NCBI RefSeq assembly: GCF_033807715.1
Contig: NC_084590.1
Coordinates: forward strand, 1,770,501 to 1,834,500
Length of the DNA stretch: 64,000 nucleotides
Direction of reading: 5' to 3'
From: Cololabis saira
Taxonomy: Eukaryota > Chordata > Actinopteri > Beloniformes > Belonidae
Shown here: piece by piece, positions 54,851 to 64,000 of the stretch
Layout of the letters: each line of letters starts with the position of its first letter
Numbering within the stretch: position 1 is the first letter of the stretch
Notes under the pieces: model-generated
Told to the model about the DNA's origin: nothing
What the model saw: the letters and a program-made list of their open reading frames with translations, nothing else
Database searches by the model: none
Position numbers and translations under genes: made by a program

Positions 54851-55064
54851 TAATATAATATATCATATAAGTAATATATAAGTAATCCCACGACTTCTGT
54901 TTTCCTTAGTTCGCTCGTTTGAGCAGGAGTTTGCTGCACACCAGCCTCGCATCCTGATAAGTGACCGTTGTTGTAAGCTTGACGTTCACCACTCCAAGAT
55001 GGCGGCGCTATTTCTCGCGTTCCAGGAGCCAATGCTCAGTCTAGTGTTCTATATGATGTCTATG

Positions 55065-56320
55065 CATGCAGATCTCCTCTAGAGCAGTGATTGGTCCGTT
55101 CCTCAATGCAGATCTCCTCTAGAGCAGTGATTAGTCTGTTCCTCCATGATCTCCTCTAGAGCAGTGATTGGTCCGTTCCTCCATGATCTCCTCTAGAGCA
55201 GTGATTGGTCCGTTCCTCCGTGATCTCCTCTAGAGCAGTGATTGGTCCATTCCTCCATGATCTCCTCTAGAGCAGTGATTGGTCCGTTCCTCCATGATCT
55301 CCTCTAGAGCAGTGATTGGTCCGTTCCTCCATGCAGATCTCCTCTAGAGCAGTGATTGGTCCGTTCCTCCATGCAGATCTCCTCTAGAGCAGTGATTGGT
55401 CCGTTCCTCCATGATCTCCTCTAGAGCAGTGATTGGTCCGTTCCTCCATGCAGATCTCCTCTAGAGCAGTGATTGGTCCGTTCCTCCATGATCTCTTCTA
55501 GAGCAGCTATTGGTCCGTTCCTCCATGATCTCCTCTAGAGCAGTGATTAGTCTGTTCCTCCATGATCTCCTCTAGAGCAGTGATTGGTCCGTTCCTCCAT
55601 GCAGATCTCCTCTAGAGCAGTGATTGGTCCGTTCCTTCATGCAGATCTCCTCTAGAGCAGTGATTGGTCCGTTCCTCAATGCAGATCTCCTCTAGAGCAG
55701 TGATTAGTCTGTTCCTCCATGATCTCCTCTAGAGCAGTGATTGGTCCGTTCCTCCATGATCTCCTCTAGAGCAGTGATTAGTCTGTTCCTCCATGATCTC
55801 CTCTAGAGCAGTGATTGGTCCGTTCCTCCATGCAGATCTCCTCTAGAGCAGTGATTGGTCCGTTCCTCCATGCAGATCTCCTCTAGAGCAGTGATTGGTC
55901 CGTTCCTCCATGCAGATCTCCTCTAGAGCAGTGATTGGTCCGTTCCTCCATGCAGATCTCCTCTAGAGCAGTGATTGGTCCGTTCCTCCATGCAGATTTC
56001 CTCTAGAGCAGTGATTGGTCCGTTCCTCCATGATCTCCTCTAGAGCAGTGATTGGTCCGTTCCTCCATGATCTCCTCTAGAGCAGTGATTGGTCCGTTCC
56101 TCCATGATCTCCTCTAGAGCAGTGATTGGTCCGTTCCTCCATGCAGATCTCCTCTAGAGCAGTGATTGGTCCGTTCCTCCATGATCTCCTCTAGAGCAGT
56201 GATTGGTCCGTTCCTCCATGCAGATCTCCTCTAGAGCAGTGATTGGTCCGTTCCTCCATGATCTCCTCTAGAGCAGTGATTGGTCCGTTCCTCCATGCAG
56301 ATCTCCTCTAGAGCAGTGAT
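55065..56320 (-). repeat. Tc1-derived satellite, main part of array 1
   Basis: About 33 units of 40 or 37 bp (CTCCTCTAGAGCAGTGATTG, GTCCGTTCCTCCATG, with or without CAG before ATCT). Read on the minus strand the unit is a piece of the 3' part of a Tc1 transposase gene (CACTGCTCTAGAGGAGATCT, GCATGGAGGAAC). At 56311 the array passes directly into antisense Tc1 coding sequence. Private variants such as GATTAGTCTGTTCC recur only in this array. Confidence 0.95.
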
Positions 56321-56425
56321 GTTTTAAGGCTGTCGCTGGGCAACACGGACTTTCAACTCCCTCCAAAGGTTTTCTATGGGGCTGAGATCTGGAGACTCGC
56401 TAGGCCACTCCAGGACCTTGAAATG
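56311..56425 (-). pseudogene. Tc1 transposase fragment adjoining satellite array 1
   Basis: On the minus strand it encodes the third catalytic region of a Tc1 transposase ([15 protein letters not shown], with the glutamate), followed by [12 protein letters not shown]. It ends abruptly at 56425 at the border of another DNA element. The same coding stretch flanks array 2 at about 60990-61107. Confidence 0.8.
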
Positions 56426-57066
56426 TTAAAAGCCAGAGATAAACGCCAGACCCTTAACATATCCCATAACTGTGTCTGAACAGACAAACATTAAAACACA
56501 GTTGTCAAAAATTGTCTTTTTAAAATAAAACTAACATGTCACTGAAAGGTTGGTCGGTACAAACTGATGTGATTCAGCAATGAATGAATGAAGTTGTTAT
56601 TGAATGTTTAGGCAACTTTCAGAGTCTGATATGGAGTCGGCTGCAGCTGCTGCAGGATCCAGAAAGTGTTTCTCGGTGATGCTCGGTGATACTTATGAAA
56701 GTGGTGATCGCGAACATCCACAATGCCAACTATAAGACTCAATACACGTGTACATTGGGCTTAATCTCTTATTATATAATACGTTTGACGATAAAGCGTA
56801 AAGAGGAGAGCCAACTTAAGTTATGGTGTCGTTTTTAAAATACAAACAAGAAAAAAAGGATGAGCGGTTTTTAATGGTTATTTATCCTCATTATCATATT
56901 CAAATTGTTCTACTCGAGGGAGGAGACAGGGAGGAGTGTTGTGCTCTCGCATACGCTCAACTCCACGTCGATTGCGATTTTCAATGAAACAAATTTTTTC
57001 CTTGCCTACGCAAAAATTCCATGCACAGATTCACGTTGAAATCCATGCACTCTTTGTACACGAGAC
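56426..57066 (-). mobile_element. Rearranged copy of the GGGGCCTCATGTACTAAGAG element
   Basis: Inverted relative to 21548-24060. AACTTTCAGAGTCTGATATG, TGATGTGATTCAGCAATG-like and TGAGCGGTTTTTAATGG blocks correspond to pieces near 22850, 22905 and 21780. The end TTTGTACACGAGACCTGG is mutated. Internal parts are deleted. Confidence 0.6.
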
Positions 57067-57225
57067 CTGGAATGGTTGCTGTTTGTGTCTCTGCCTGTTC
57101 CCATTTCTGGTTGTTTGTTTTCTCTCTTGTAGATTCCAAAGGCTTTTGTGTGCCCGTTGTGTGTTTTCCTGTGTTTCTCTCATTTCAGACTTCCAGCAGA
57201 TGCCACTCCTCACCCCCCCTCTCAT
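57066..57225 (+). repeat. Dispersed segment shared with 14335-14462
   Basis: TGGAATGGTTGCTGTTTGTG, TCTCTCTTGTAGATTCCAAA, GTGTTTTCCTGTGTTTCTCT. See the antisense copy. The two copies are about 80 percent alike by eye. Confidence 0.6.
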
Positions 57226-57475
57226 ATATATGTTTAAAAAAAAAGAAGCGTCTTACAATGATGAGAAAACTAACAATTCGATACCGATATTCTAGTTACA
57301 ATACCAATTTTGCTTTGGCAATGGAAGGGATTCTCAAAAAAACTAAGGGTTGTTAGAGGGAGCAATGCCCAGGACTGACTTAGGTAGGAGCACTGGGTGA
57401 TAAAATGGAGAAAATATTTTTTTTAATCGATACTTTCCCTTCTGAAAATAACAAACAAGCAGACAAAAAAGTTCC

Positions 57476-57718
57476 CCGAGAGGGCATTGCTGGTGTGTGA
57501 ATGTGTATAAAGGTTCCGGTGGTGGCCGGAGAGGGCGTTGGCGCATAGCGGCTGCTACGTTTCCATCAGTCTGCCCCAGGGCAGATGTGACTACATATGT
57601 AGTTTACCATAACCAAGTATGAATGTGAATGAGTGAATGAATAATGGAACTGTTGTGAGCACTTTGAGTGTCCAGCAAAGCACAATATAAATCTAATCCC
57701 CTGTTGGTATTATTATTA
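57476..57718 (+). mobile_element. 5'-truncated copy of the tRNA-headed SINE
   Basis: Lacks the tRNA head. The body (GGTGGTGGCCGGAGAGGGCG, CAGTCTGCCCCAGGGCAG) and tail (GAGCACTTTGAGTGTCCAGC, then ATTATTATTAAG) align with 57890-58097. Confidence 0.7.
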
Positions 57719-58752
57719 AGGCTCTGTAGGAGTTCTCGTTTTTATTTTTCTTCCGACGAAAGGACGAAGGGGGCGGCAGTAGCTCAGGTGGTAGAGCGGA
57801 TCGTCCAATGATCGGAAGGTTGGCGGTTCGAATCCCCGCCTGGGCAATACACCTTACCCAGCTTGCCCCGTGTGAATGTGTTTGAATGTGTATGAATGTT
57901 GGTGGTGGTCGGAGGGGCCGTTTGGCGCGGAATGGCAGCCACGCTTCCGTCAGTCTGCAGGGCAGCTGTGGCTACAAAACATAGCTACCACCACCAGTGA
58001 GAATATGTATGAATGGATAATGGTCTAAGTGTAGCACTTTGAGATTCATTGAATGTAAAGTGCGTTACAAGTTAAATTCATTATTATTATTATTAAAGGA
58101 GGGCCTTTTTGCCCCCCTAAACGTGCCCCAAAAGTCACCAAATTTTGCATACAAGCCAGGCCTGGCGAAAAATTTGATATTTAATGGTTTGCATTAATGG
58201 GCGGGGCCTAATGGCTCAACAGCGCCCCCTAAAAAACTTTGTGCCTCAAGCCCCACAATACGGTTTGATGTACATGCACGAAAATCGGTACACACCTGTA
58301 TCATGTCACAGCTTAAAGAAAAGTCTCTTGGCACCATGGCTGAAACCCAACAGGAAGTCAGCCATTTTGAATTAATCGTGTCATTTTGGCGCAATTTATG
58401 CCATTTCTTCGGCTGCTTCTTCGCCCGAACCGTAACGTGCACCCAGGTGTGTTATACATCAAAATGTGCGTCTAGATCCTGCGACGATGAGCATTACTTT
58501 TCTCAGTCAAAAGCGTTACCGCAGCGACGATTGACGCCAAAAAGCGCGCCCCCCCTTCTTCTGATTGGTCGATATCTGATAGTTCCTACTTTCTGCCATA
58601 ACTTTTGAATGGTTTGACATAGAGAGTCGTGGCTGGTGTCATCCACTAAATGTCCAGGCCTGAAGAATCTACATGCAAGTCATACAAGCTTCCACTGCAG
58701 CCTGAACGTGCACAAGGGTGCGAGGGCCCGTTCATCGCTGCTTGCAGCTTTA
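57719..58752. mobile_element. DNA element with AAAGCTGCAAGCAGCGATGA end, carrying a SINE
   Basis: The right end, read inward, is AAAGCTGCAAGCAGCGATGA then ACGGGCCCTCGCACCC, known from many fish genomes and also present at 42180. The interior (GTGCCCCAAAAGTCACCAAA, AACAGCGCCCCCTAAAAAAC) is non-coding. The left limit is uncertain. The SINE at 57771-58097 is inserted near its left side. Confidence 0.6.
57771..58097 (+). mobile_element. tRNA-derived SINE with intact pol III boxes
   Basis: The head contains a box A (TAGCTCAGGTGGTAGAGCG, 57780-57798) and a box B (GGTTCGAATCC, 57825-57835) at tRNA-like spacing. The body has GTGAATGTGTTTGAATGTGT, GCCACGCTTCCGTCAGTCTG and GTAGCACTTTGAGATTCATT, and the tail is an ATT repeat. 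AAGG(A)GGG-like sequence flanks both sides. It is not a tRNA gene: the anticodon stem is weak and the body is SINE-like. Confidence 0.85.
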
Positions 58753-59405
<653 letters not shown>

Positions 59406-59716
59406 AGTGGAGCAAAAAAGTATTTAGTCAGACCAATTGTGCAAGTTCTCCCACTTAAAAAGATGAGAGGCCTGTCATTTTCATCATAGGTAACTTCAAC
59501 TATGAGAGACAGAATGGGGGTAAAGAATCCAGGAAATCACATTGTAGGATTTTTACTGAATGAATTGGTAAATTCCTGGGTAAAATAAGTATTTGTTCAC
59601 CTACAAACAAGCAAGATTTCTGGCTTCACAGACCAGTCCAGTCAGTGGCCGCGGGTCTTCTTAGCAGTTGTCCTCCGGTGATGAGAACAGAAGAGGCTCT
59701 AAACAGCTCCGTGTTA

Positions 59717-59847
59717 AGCCTGATTTATGGTTCCGCGTTAAATCGACGCAGGGCCTACGCCGTAGGGTTCAGCGTACGGTGCGCATCGCCGCGTAACCCT
59801 ACGCCGTAGGCTCTGCGTCGGTGTAACGCGGAACCATAAATCAGCCT
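59717..59847. mobile_element. PIF/Harbinger-like MITE with TTA duplication
   Basis: TTA at 59714-59716 and 59848-59850. The 131-bp element starts AGCCTGATTTATGGTTCCGC, ends GAACCATAAATCAGCCT, and folds as a nearly complete hairpin with AGCGTACGGTGCGCATCGCC at the tip. Confidence 0.8.
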
Positions 59848-60082
59848 TTATGGTGCGCTGGAGAGGAGAGGAGGCAGGGAGCTGGGTGGAGGGGGCGGTG
59901 ATTTAGCGGGCCGTTATGCGGAAAATCCCAGAAAGCACACAATACACTGAATGTTAAAAGTTTGTTGTTTTTTGGGTGTAATTGATGTCAAGACACCCAA
60001 CAAAACACAAAAAATCAAGAAAAATTTGTTTTTCATGTCACAATACCTTTAAGTCACTCGTTACCTGTATTAATGGCACCTG

Positions 60083-60207
60083 TTTTAACTGGTTATCAGT
60101 ATAAAAGACACCAGTTTTAACTGGTTATCAGTATAAAAGACACCTGTTTTAACTGGTTATCAGTATAAAAGACACCTGTTTTAACTGGTTATCAGTATAA
60201 AAGACAT
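60083..60207 (+). repeat. 32-bp tandem repeat in the Tc1 leader
   Basis: Almost four copies of TTTTAACTGGTTATCAGTAT then AAAAGACACCTG, just upstream of the transposase start region. Confidence 0.95.
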
Positions 60208-60261
60208 CTCTCCACAAACTCAAACAGTCAAACTCCAAACTCCACTAAGGCCAAGACCAAA

Positions 60262-61107
60262 GAGCTGTCAAAGGACGTGAGAAACTAAATTGTAGACCTG
60301 CCCCAGGTGGGAAGACTGAATCTGCAATAGGTAACAGCTTGGAGTGAAGAAATCAACTGTGGAAATTATTAGAAAATGGAAGACATACAAGACACTGATA
60401 ATCTCCCTCCATCTGGAGCTCCAAGATCTTACCCCTGGGGTAAAAATGATCACCAGAACGGTGAGTAAAGATCCCAGAACCACACGGGGACCTAGTGAAG
60501 GACCTACAGAGAGCTGGGACCAGAGTAACAAAGGAACCATCAGTAACACACTACGATCAGGGACTCAGATCCTGCAGGGCCAGACATTCCTGCTGAAGAC
60601 AGGACATGTCCAGGTCTGAAGTTTGCTAGAGAGCATTTGGATGATGCAGAAGAGGATTGGGAGAATGTTATATGGTCAGATGAAACCAAAATAGAACTTT
60701 TTGGTAGAAACACAACTTGTCGTGTTTGGAGGAGAAAGAAAGCTGAGTTGCATCCAAACAACACCAAACCTACTGTGAAGCACGGGGGTGGAAACATCAT
60801 GCTCTGGGGATGTTTTTCTGCAAAGCGACCAGGACGACTGATCAGTGTAGGGAAAGAATGAATGGGGCCATGTATGGTGAGATTTGGAGTGAAAACCTCC
60901 TTCCATCAGCAGGGCATTGAAGATGAAACGTGGCTGGGTCTTTCAGCAGGACAATGATCCAAACACATCGCCCGGGCAATGAAGGAGTGGCTTCGTAAGA
61001 AACATTTCAATTTCCTGGAGTGGCCTAGCCAGTCTCCAGATCTCAACCCCATAGAAAACCTTTGGAGGGAGTTGAAGGTCTGTGTTGCCCAGCGACAGCC
61101 CCAAAAC
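60262..61107 (+). pseudogene. Tc1 transposase pseudogene
   Basis: The paired-like helix-turn-helix region is seen in pieces (ELSKDVRN-like near 60265, STVEIIRKWKTYK near 60353). The DDE core is split by frame changes: the first aspartate is in [15 protein letters not shown] (about 60675) followed by [16 protein letters not shown], the second in the FQQDNDP block (about 60945), and the glutamate in [15 protein letters not shown] (about 61035-61075). Small deletions, including one near 60860, destroy the frame. Intact Tc1 transposases have about 340 residues and cut and paste at TA. The coding end, from [12 protein letters not shown] on, is lost to the satellite. Confidence 0.85.
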
Positions 61108-62560
61108 ATCACTGCTCTAGAGGAGATCTGCATGGAGGAACGGACCAATCACTGCTCTAGAGGAGATCATAGAGGAACAGACCAATCACTGCTCTAGAGG
61201 AGATCATGGAGGAACGGACCAATCACTGCTCTAGAGGAGATCTGCATGGAGGAACGGACCAATCACTCCTCTAGAGGAGATCTGCATGGAGGAACAGACC
61301 AATCACTGCTCTAGAGGAGATCATGGAGGAACGGACCAATCACTGCTCTAGAGGAGATCTGCATGGAGGAACAGACCAATCACTGCTCTAGAGGAGATCA
61401 TGGAGGAACGGACCAATCACTGCTCTACAGGAGATCATGGAGGAACGGACCAATCACTGCTCTAGAGGAGATCATGGAGGAACGGACCAATCACTGCTCT
61501 AGAGGAGATCATGGAGGAACGGACCAATCACTGCTCTAGAGGAGATCTGCATGGAGGAACGGACCAATCGCTCCTCTAGAGGAGATCTGCATGGAGGAAC
61601 AGACCAATCACTGCTCTAGAGGAGATCATGGAGGAACGGACCAATCACTGCTCTAGAGGAGATCTGCATGGAGGAACAGACCAATCACTGCTCTAGAGGA
61701 GATCATGGAGGAACGGACCAATCACTGCTCTAGAGGAGATCATGGAGGAACGGACCAATCACTGCTCTAGAGGAGATCATGGAGGAATGGACCAATCACT
61801 GCTCTAGAGGAGATCATGGAGGAACGGACCAATTACTGCTCTAGAGGAGATCTGCATGGAGGAACGGACCAATCACAGCTCTAGAAGAGATCATGGAGGA
61901 ACGGACCAATCACTGCTCTACAGGAGATCATGGAGGAACGGACCAATCACTGCTCTAGAGGAGATCTGCATGGAGGAACGGACCAATCACTGCTCTAGAG
62001 GAGATCATGGAGGAACGGACCAATCACTGCTCTAGAGGAGATCATGGAGGAACGGACCAATCACTGCTCTAGAGGAGATCTGCATGGAGGAACGGACCAA
62101 TCACTCCTCTAGAGGAGATCTGCATGGAGGAACAGACCAATCACTGCTCTAGAGGAGATCATGGAGGAACGGACCAATCACTGCTCTAGAGGAGATCTGC
62201 ATGGAGGAACAGACCAATCACTGCTCTAGAGGAGATCATGGAGGAACGGACCAATCACTGCTCTAGAGGAGATCATGGAGGAACGGACCAATCACTGCTC
62301 TAGAGGAGATCATGGAGGAACGGACCAATCACTGCTCTAGAGGAGATCTGCATGGAGGAACGGACCAATCACTGCTCTAGAGGAGATCATGGAGGAACGG
62401 ACCAATCACTGCTCTAGAGGAGATCTGCATGGAGGAACGGACCAATCACTGCTCTAGAGGAGATCTGCATGGAGGAACGAACCAATCACTGCTCTAGAGG
62501 AGATCTGCATGGAGGAACGGACCAATCACTGCTCTAGAGGAGATCATGGAGGAACGGACC
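61108..62560 (+). repeat. Tc1-derived satellite, array 2
   Basis: About 37 units of 40 or 37 bp (CACTGCTCTAGAGGAGATCT, GCATGGAGGAACGGACCAAT), the same unit as array 1 but in the opposite direction. The first unit is continuous with the transposase codons for [12 protein letters not shown], showing where the repeat was born. Private variants include CACTCCTCTAG and GAACAGACC. Beyond 62560 no Tc1 3' end follows. Confidence 0.95.
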
Positions 62561-63844
62561 TGTTACTTTTCCCAGCCTAAACACTAACTCACAATATGCA
62601 CACAGAGAAATAATTGTGAATATTTCCTTTAATTTACATAAACTTTGAATATTGAATTCAGAAACGTATGATCAGACACTCTACAGTCTTCAGTCTACAG
62701 ACTACAGTGACGTTGCGTGTGACAGGTGACAAAACCTGAATGGGATCAAGGCCTTTGCAGGTCAGTTGCCACGGTAACAGCAAATTGAACGTTACATGTA
62801 AGTGGAGCTGTAGCCTAAAGGCTTTGTGTTTGTCAGCCGAGGATTGGAGCTTCATGGAAAGTTTATTACTGCAGTTGCTACTCATGTCATCCATCCCATC
62901 TTTGCTCCTTTGCTGGATCTGGGCTGTCTTCATGTGAAGCTTAAAGCTGACGCATCTCCTTATTTTTATCTGCCAAAAATATCATATCATAAGGCTAAAT
63001 GCAGTGGATATAGGCTAAAGCCATTATATAATATCACTATATTTTCTGCAGCTGCTGTACTTACGGTAAAGATGCAGAAAAGAACTGGGACTGCAACCGA
63101 GGACTATTCTGATGGTCGATTAGTCATCCACTGTTGAAACTAATAGTCTTTCTGTGATTCGTCTAGCCTTTTATACAGTATCACTTGATCAATCATTACC
63201 AGAAGATAAGGAAAACAGGCGACATTAATGGTGATTTAACAACAACATGGAGACGATGCAGAAAGTGCTGCCCTGTCTTCTTTTTTTTCACATCCAATAT
63301 GTACTACATTTTGCTTTTAATAACACTGCAGCTGACTACATACGTAAGAAAAAGCCTTTATAAAAGCCGTCTGCAGCAAAGAATTCCCAACAGATACATT
63401 ATTAATGTCAACAGTCTGTGTTATATACATTTACTTACATTCCTGGTAAAACCATGATGACGGGACGGTGTTGGTTAGTAAATGCTGGTCTTCACATGTT
63501 CACCTAGCTTTGCTGCATCAATGTTCAGACTGCAGTCAATTCAGTTTTATTCTTCAAATCTGATTTTGGAGGTTCGATTTCACGTCTTGATGTCCAGACA
63601 TCATCACCTTATGTGTTGTTGCAGTGAGTAATAAACATGATTCTTTCTGGCTTTGTCTTAATAAAAGAATCCCTTCAAAGTACCAAGAGACAATTTATCG
63701 TGACGTGTGCACAGCCTGTTGTTCTCCTTATCCATAAACTAGTTGCAACATTGATTTCACTCCACACTGTTGTTTATCTTATTACATTGATACAGATGAC
63801 AGCCAGAGTTTCAGCTGTTCATCACATTTTAGACCGGAGGGTTA
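62561..63844. other. No feature recognised
   Basis: Mixed non-coding sequence after satellite array 2. Frames of up to 103 codons (62826-63137) have no recognisable domain. Confidence 0.4.
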
Positions 63845-64000
63845 CACGGTAACCCAGGTTCTCTGAGTGGAGAGACTGACTCTCCACTACAGATTAATTT
63901 CATTTATCTGTATGGGAACTGACCTCGAACGAGGCAGTCTCGTGGAATACCTCTTTAAGACACACGTACTGGTGGCCCTGCCTCCATGCCAATCACGGGG
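63845..64000. repeat. Possible fish DNA-element end, running off the window
   Basis: ACACGGTAACCCAGGTTCTC then a small inverted repeat GAGTGGAGAGACTGACTCTC resembles the end region of a common fish repeat. The rest lies outside the window. Confidence 0.35.

Larger units (their letters stand above)
47148..55064. mobile_element. 7.9-kb composite hAT-like element inserted in the satellite
   Basis: A perfect 8-bp duplication CATGCAGA (47140-47147 and 55065-55072) and 31-bp perfect inverted ends (starting CATAGACATCATATAGAACA). Subterminal inverted motifs GCCGCCATATTGGAGTGGTG and, reversed, GCCGCCATCTTGGAGTGGTG add to the match. An 8-bp duplication with CA...TG ends fits hAT. No transposase is present. 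Most of the length is nested elements: an L2 tail, an LTR retrotransposon and a Rex3-like LINE. The original element may have been only 1-2 kb. Confidence 0.8.

Noticed and set aside
57771..57845. A tRNA gene
   Set aside because: Boxes A and B are good, but the sequence continues into a SINE body and ATT tail, and the anticodon arm is weak.
61108..62560. An SGSM exon 2 candidate (GGAGATCATGGAGGAA resembles codons for an IMEE motif)
   Set aside because: The match is part of every satellite monomer and derives from the Tc1 gene; flanking residues do not fit and there is no acceptor.

Overview
The window is vertebrate, almost certainly teleost fish, nuclear DNA. The evidence is the mix of repeats: a Rex3-type LINE, an L2-clade LINE with an esterase-like ORF1, a Tc1 transposon, tRNA-headed SINEs, many short inverted-repeat DNA elements, and long TA, TG, ATC and ATTCT microsatellites. 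Nothing prokaryotic is present. It is a dense, repeatedly nested transposon landscape, and most open reading frames are transposon pieces or by-products of tandem repeats.

Only two places look like host-type exons. At 16943-17280 a CpG-rich leader ends in a 16-codon first exon (MEEDHKERLLWTVKRE) followed by a GTAAG donor. It resembles the N-terminus of the RUN/TBC proteins SGSM1/SGSM2, so much of the rest may be its first intron. At 25342-25519 on the minus strand a THAP zinc-finger exon also ends at a donor site.

Layout. 1-5200: two decayed LTR-retroelement relics, both lacking most of reverse transcriptase, one cut by a 479-bp MITE. 5200-12640: two foldback elements plus a hAT-like MITE that was split by two large palindromic insertions. 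12780-14740: TTAA-type MITE, L1 and other LINE fragments. 16587-17280: a mariner-like MITE abutting the SGSM-like leader. 17900-34060: LINE tails, minisatellites, nested DNA elements and the THAP exon. 34765-44116: a 9.4-kb foldback element whose left arm holds a nearly intact L2 LINE and whose inner arms carry long ATC/GAT repeats. 46177-56425: a MITE, then a Tc1-derived satellite split by a 7.9-kb element with 31-bp inverted ends. That element carries a non-autonomous LTR retrotransposon, which in turn carries a Rex3-like LINE with an intact ORF. 56426-64000: DNA-element and SINE copies, a decayed Tc1 element, and a second satellite array in opposite orientation.

The repeats do not form a pathway. 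The useful information is chronological: target-site duplications and second copies acting as empty sites fix the order of many insertions. The most unusual structures are the satellite born from a Tc1 transposase segment at two inverted loci, and the large palindrome with triplet-repeat arms.
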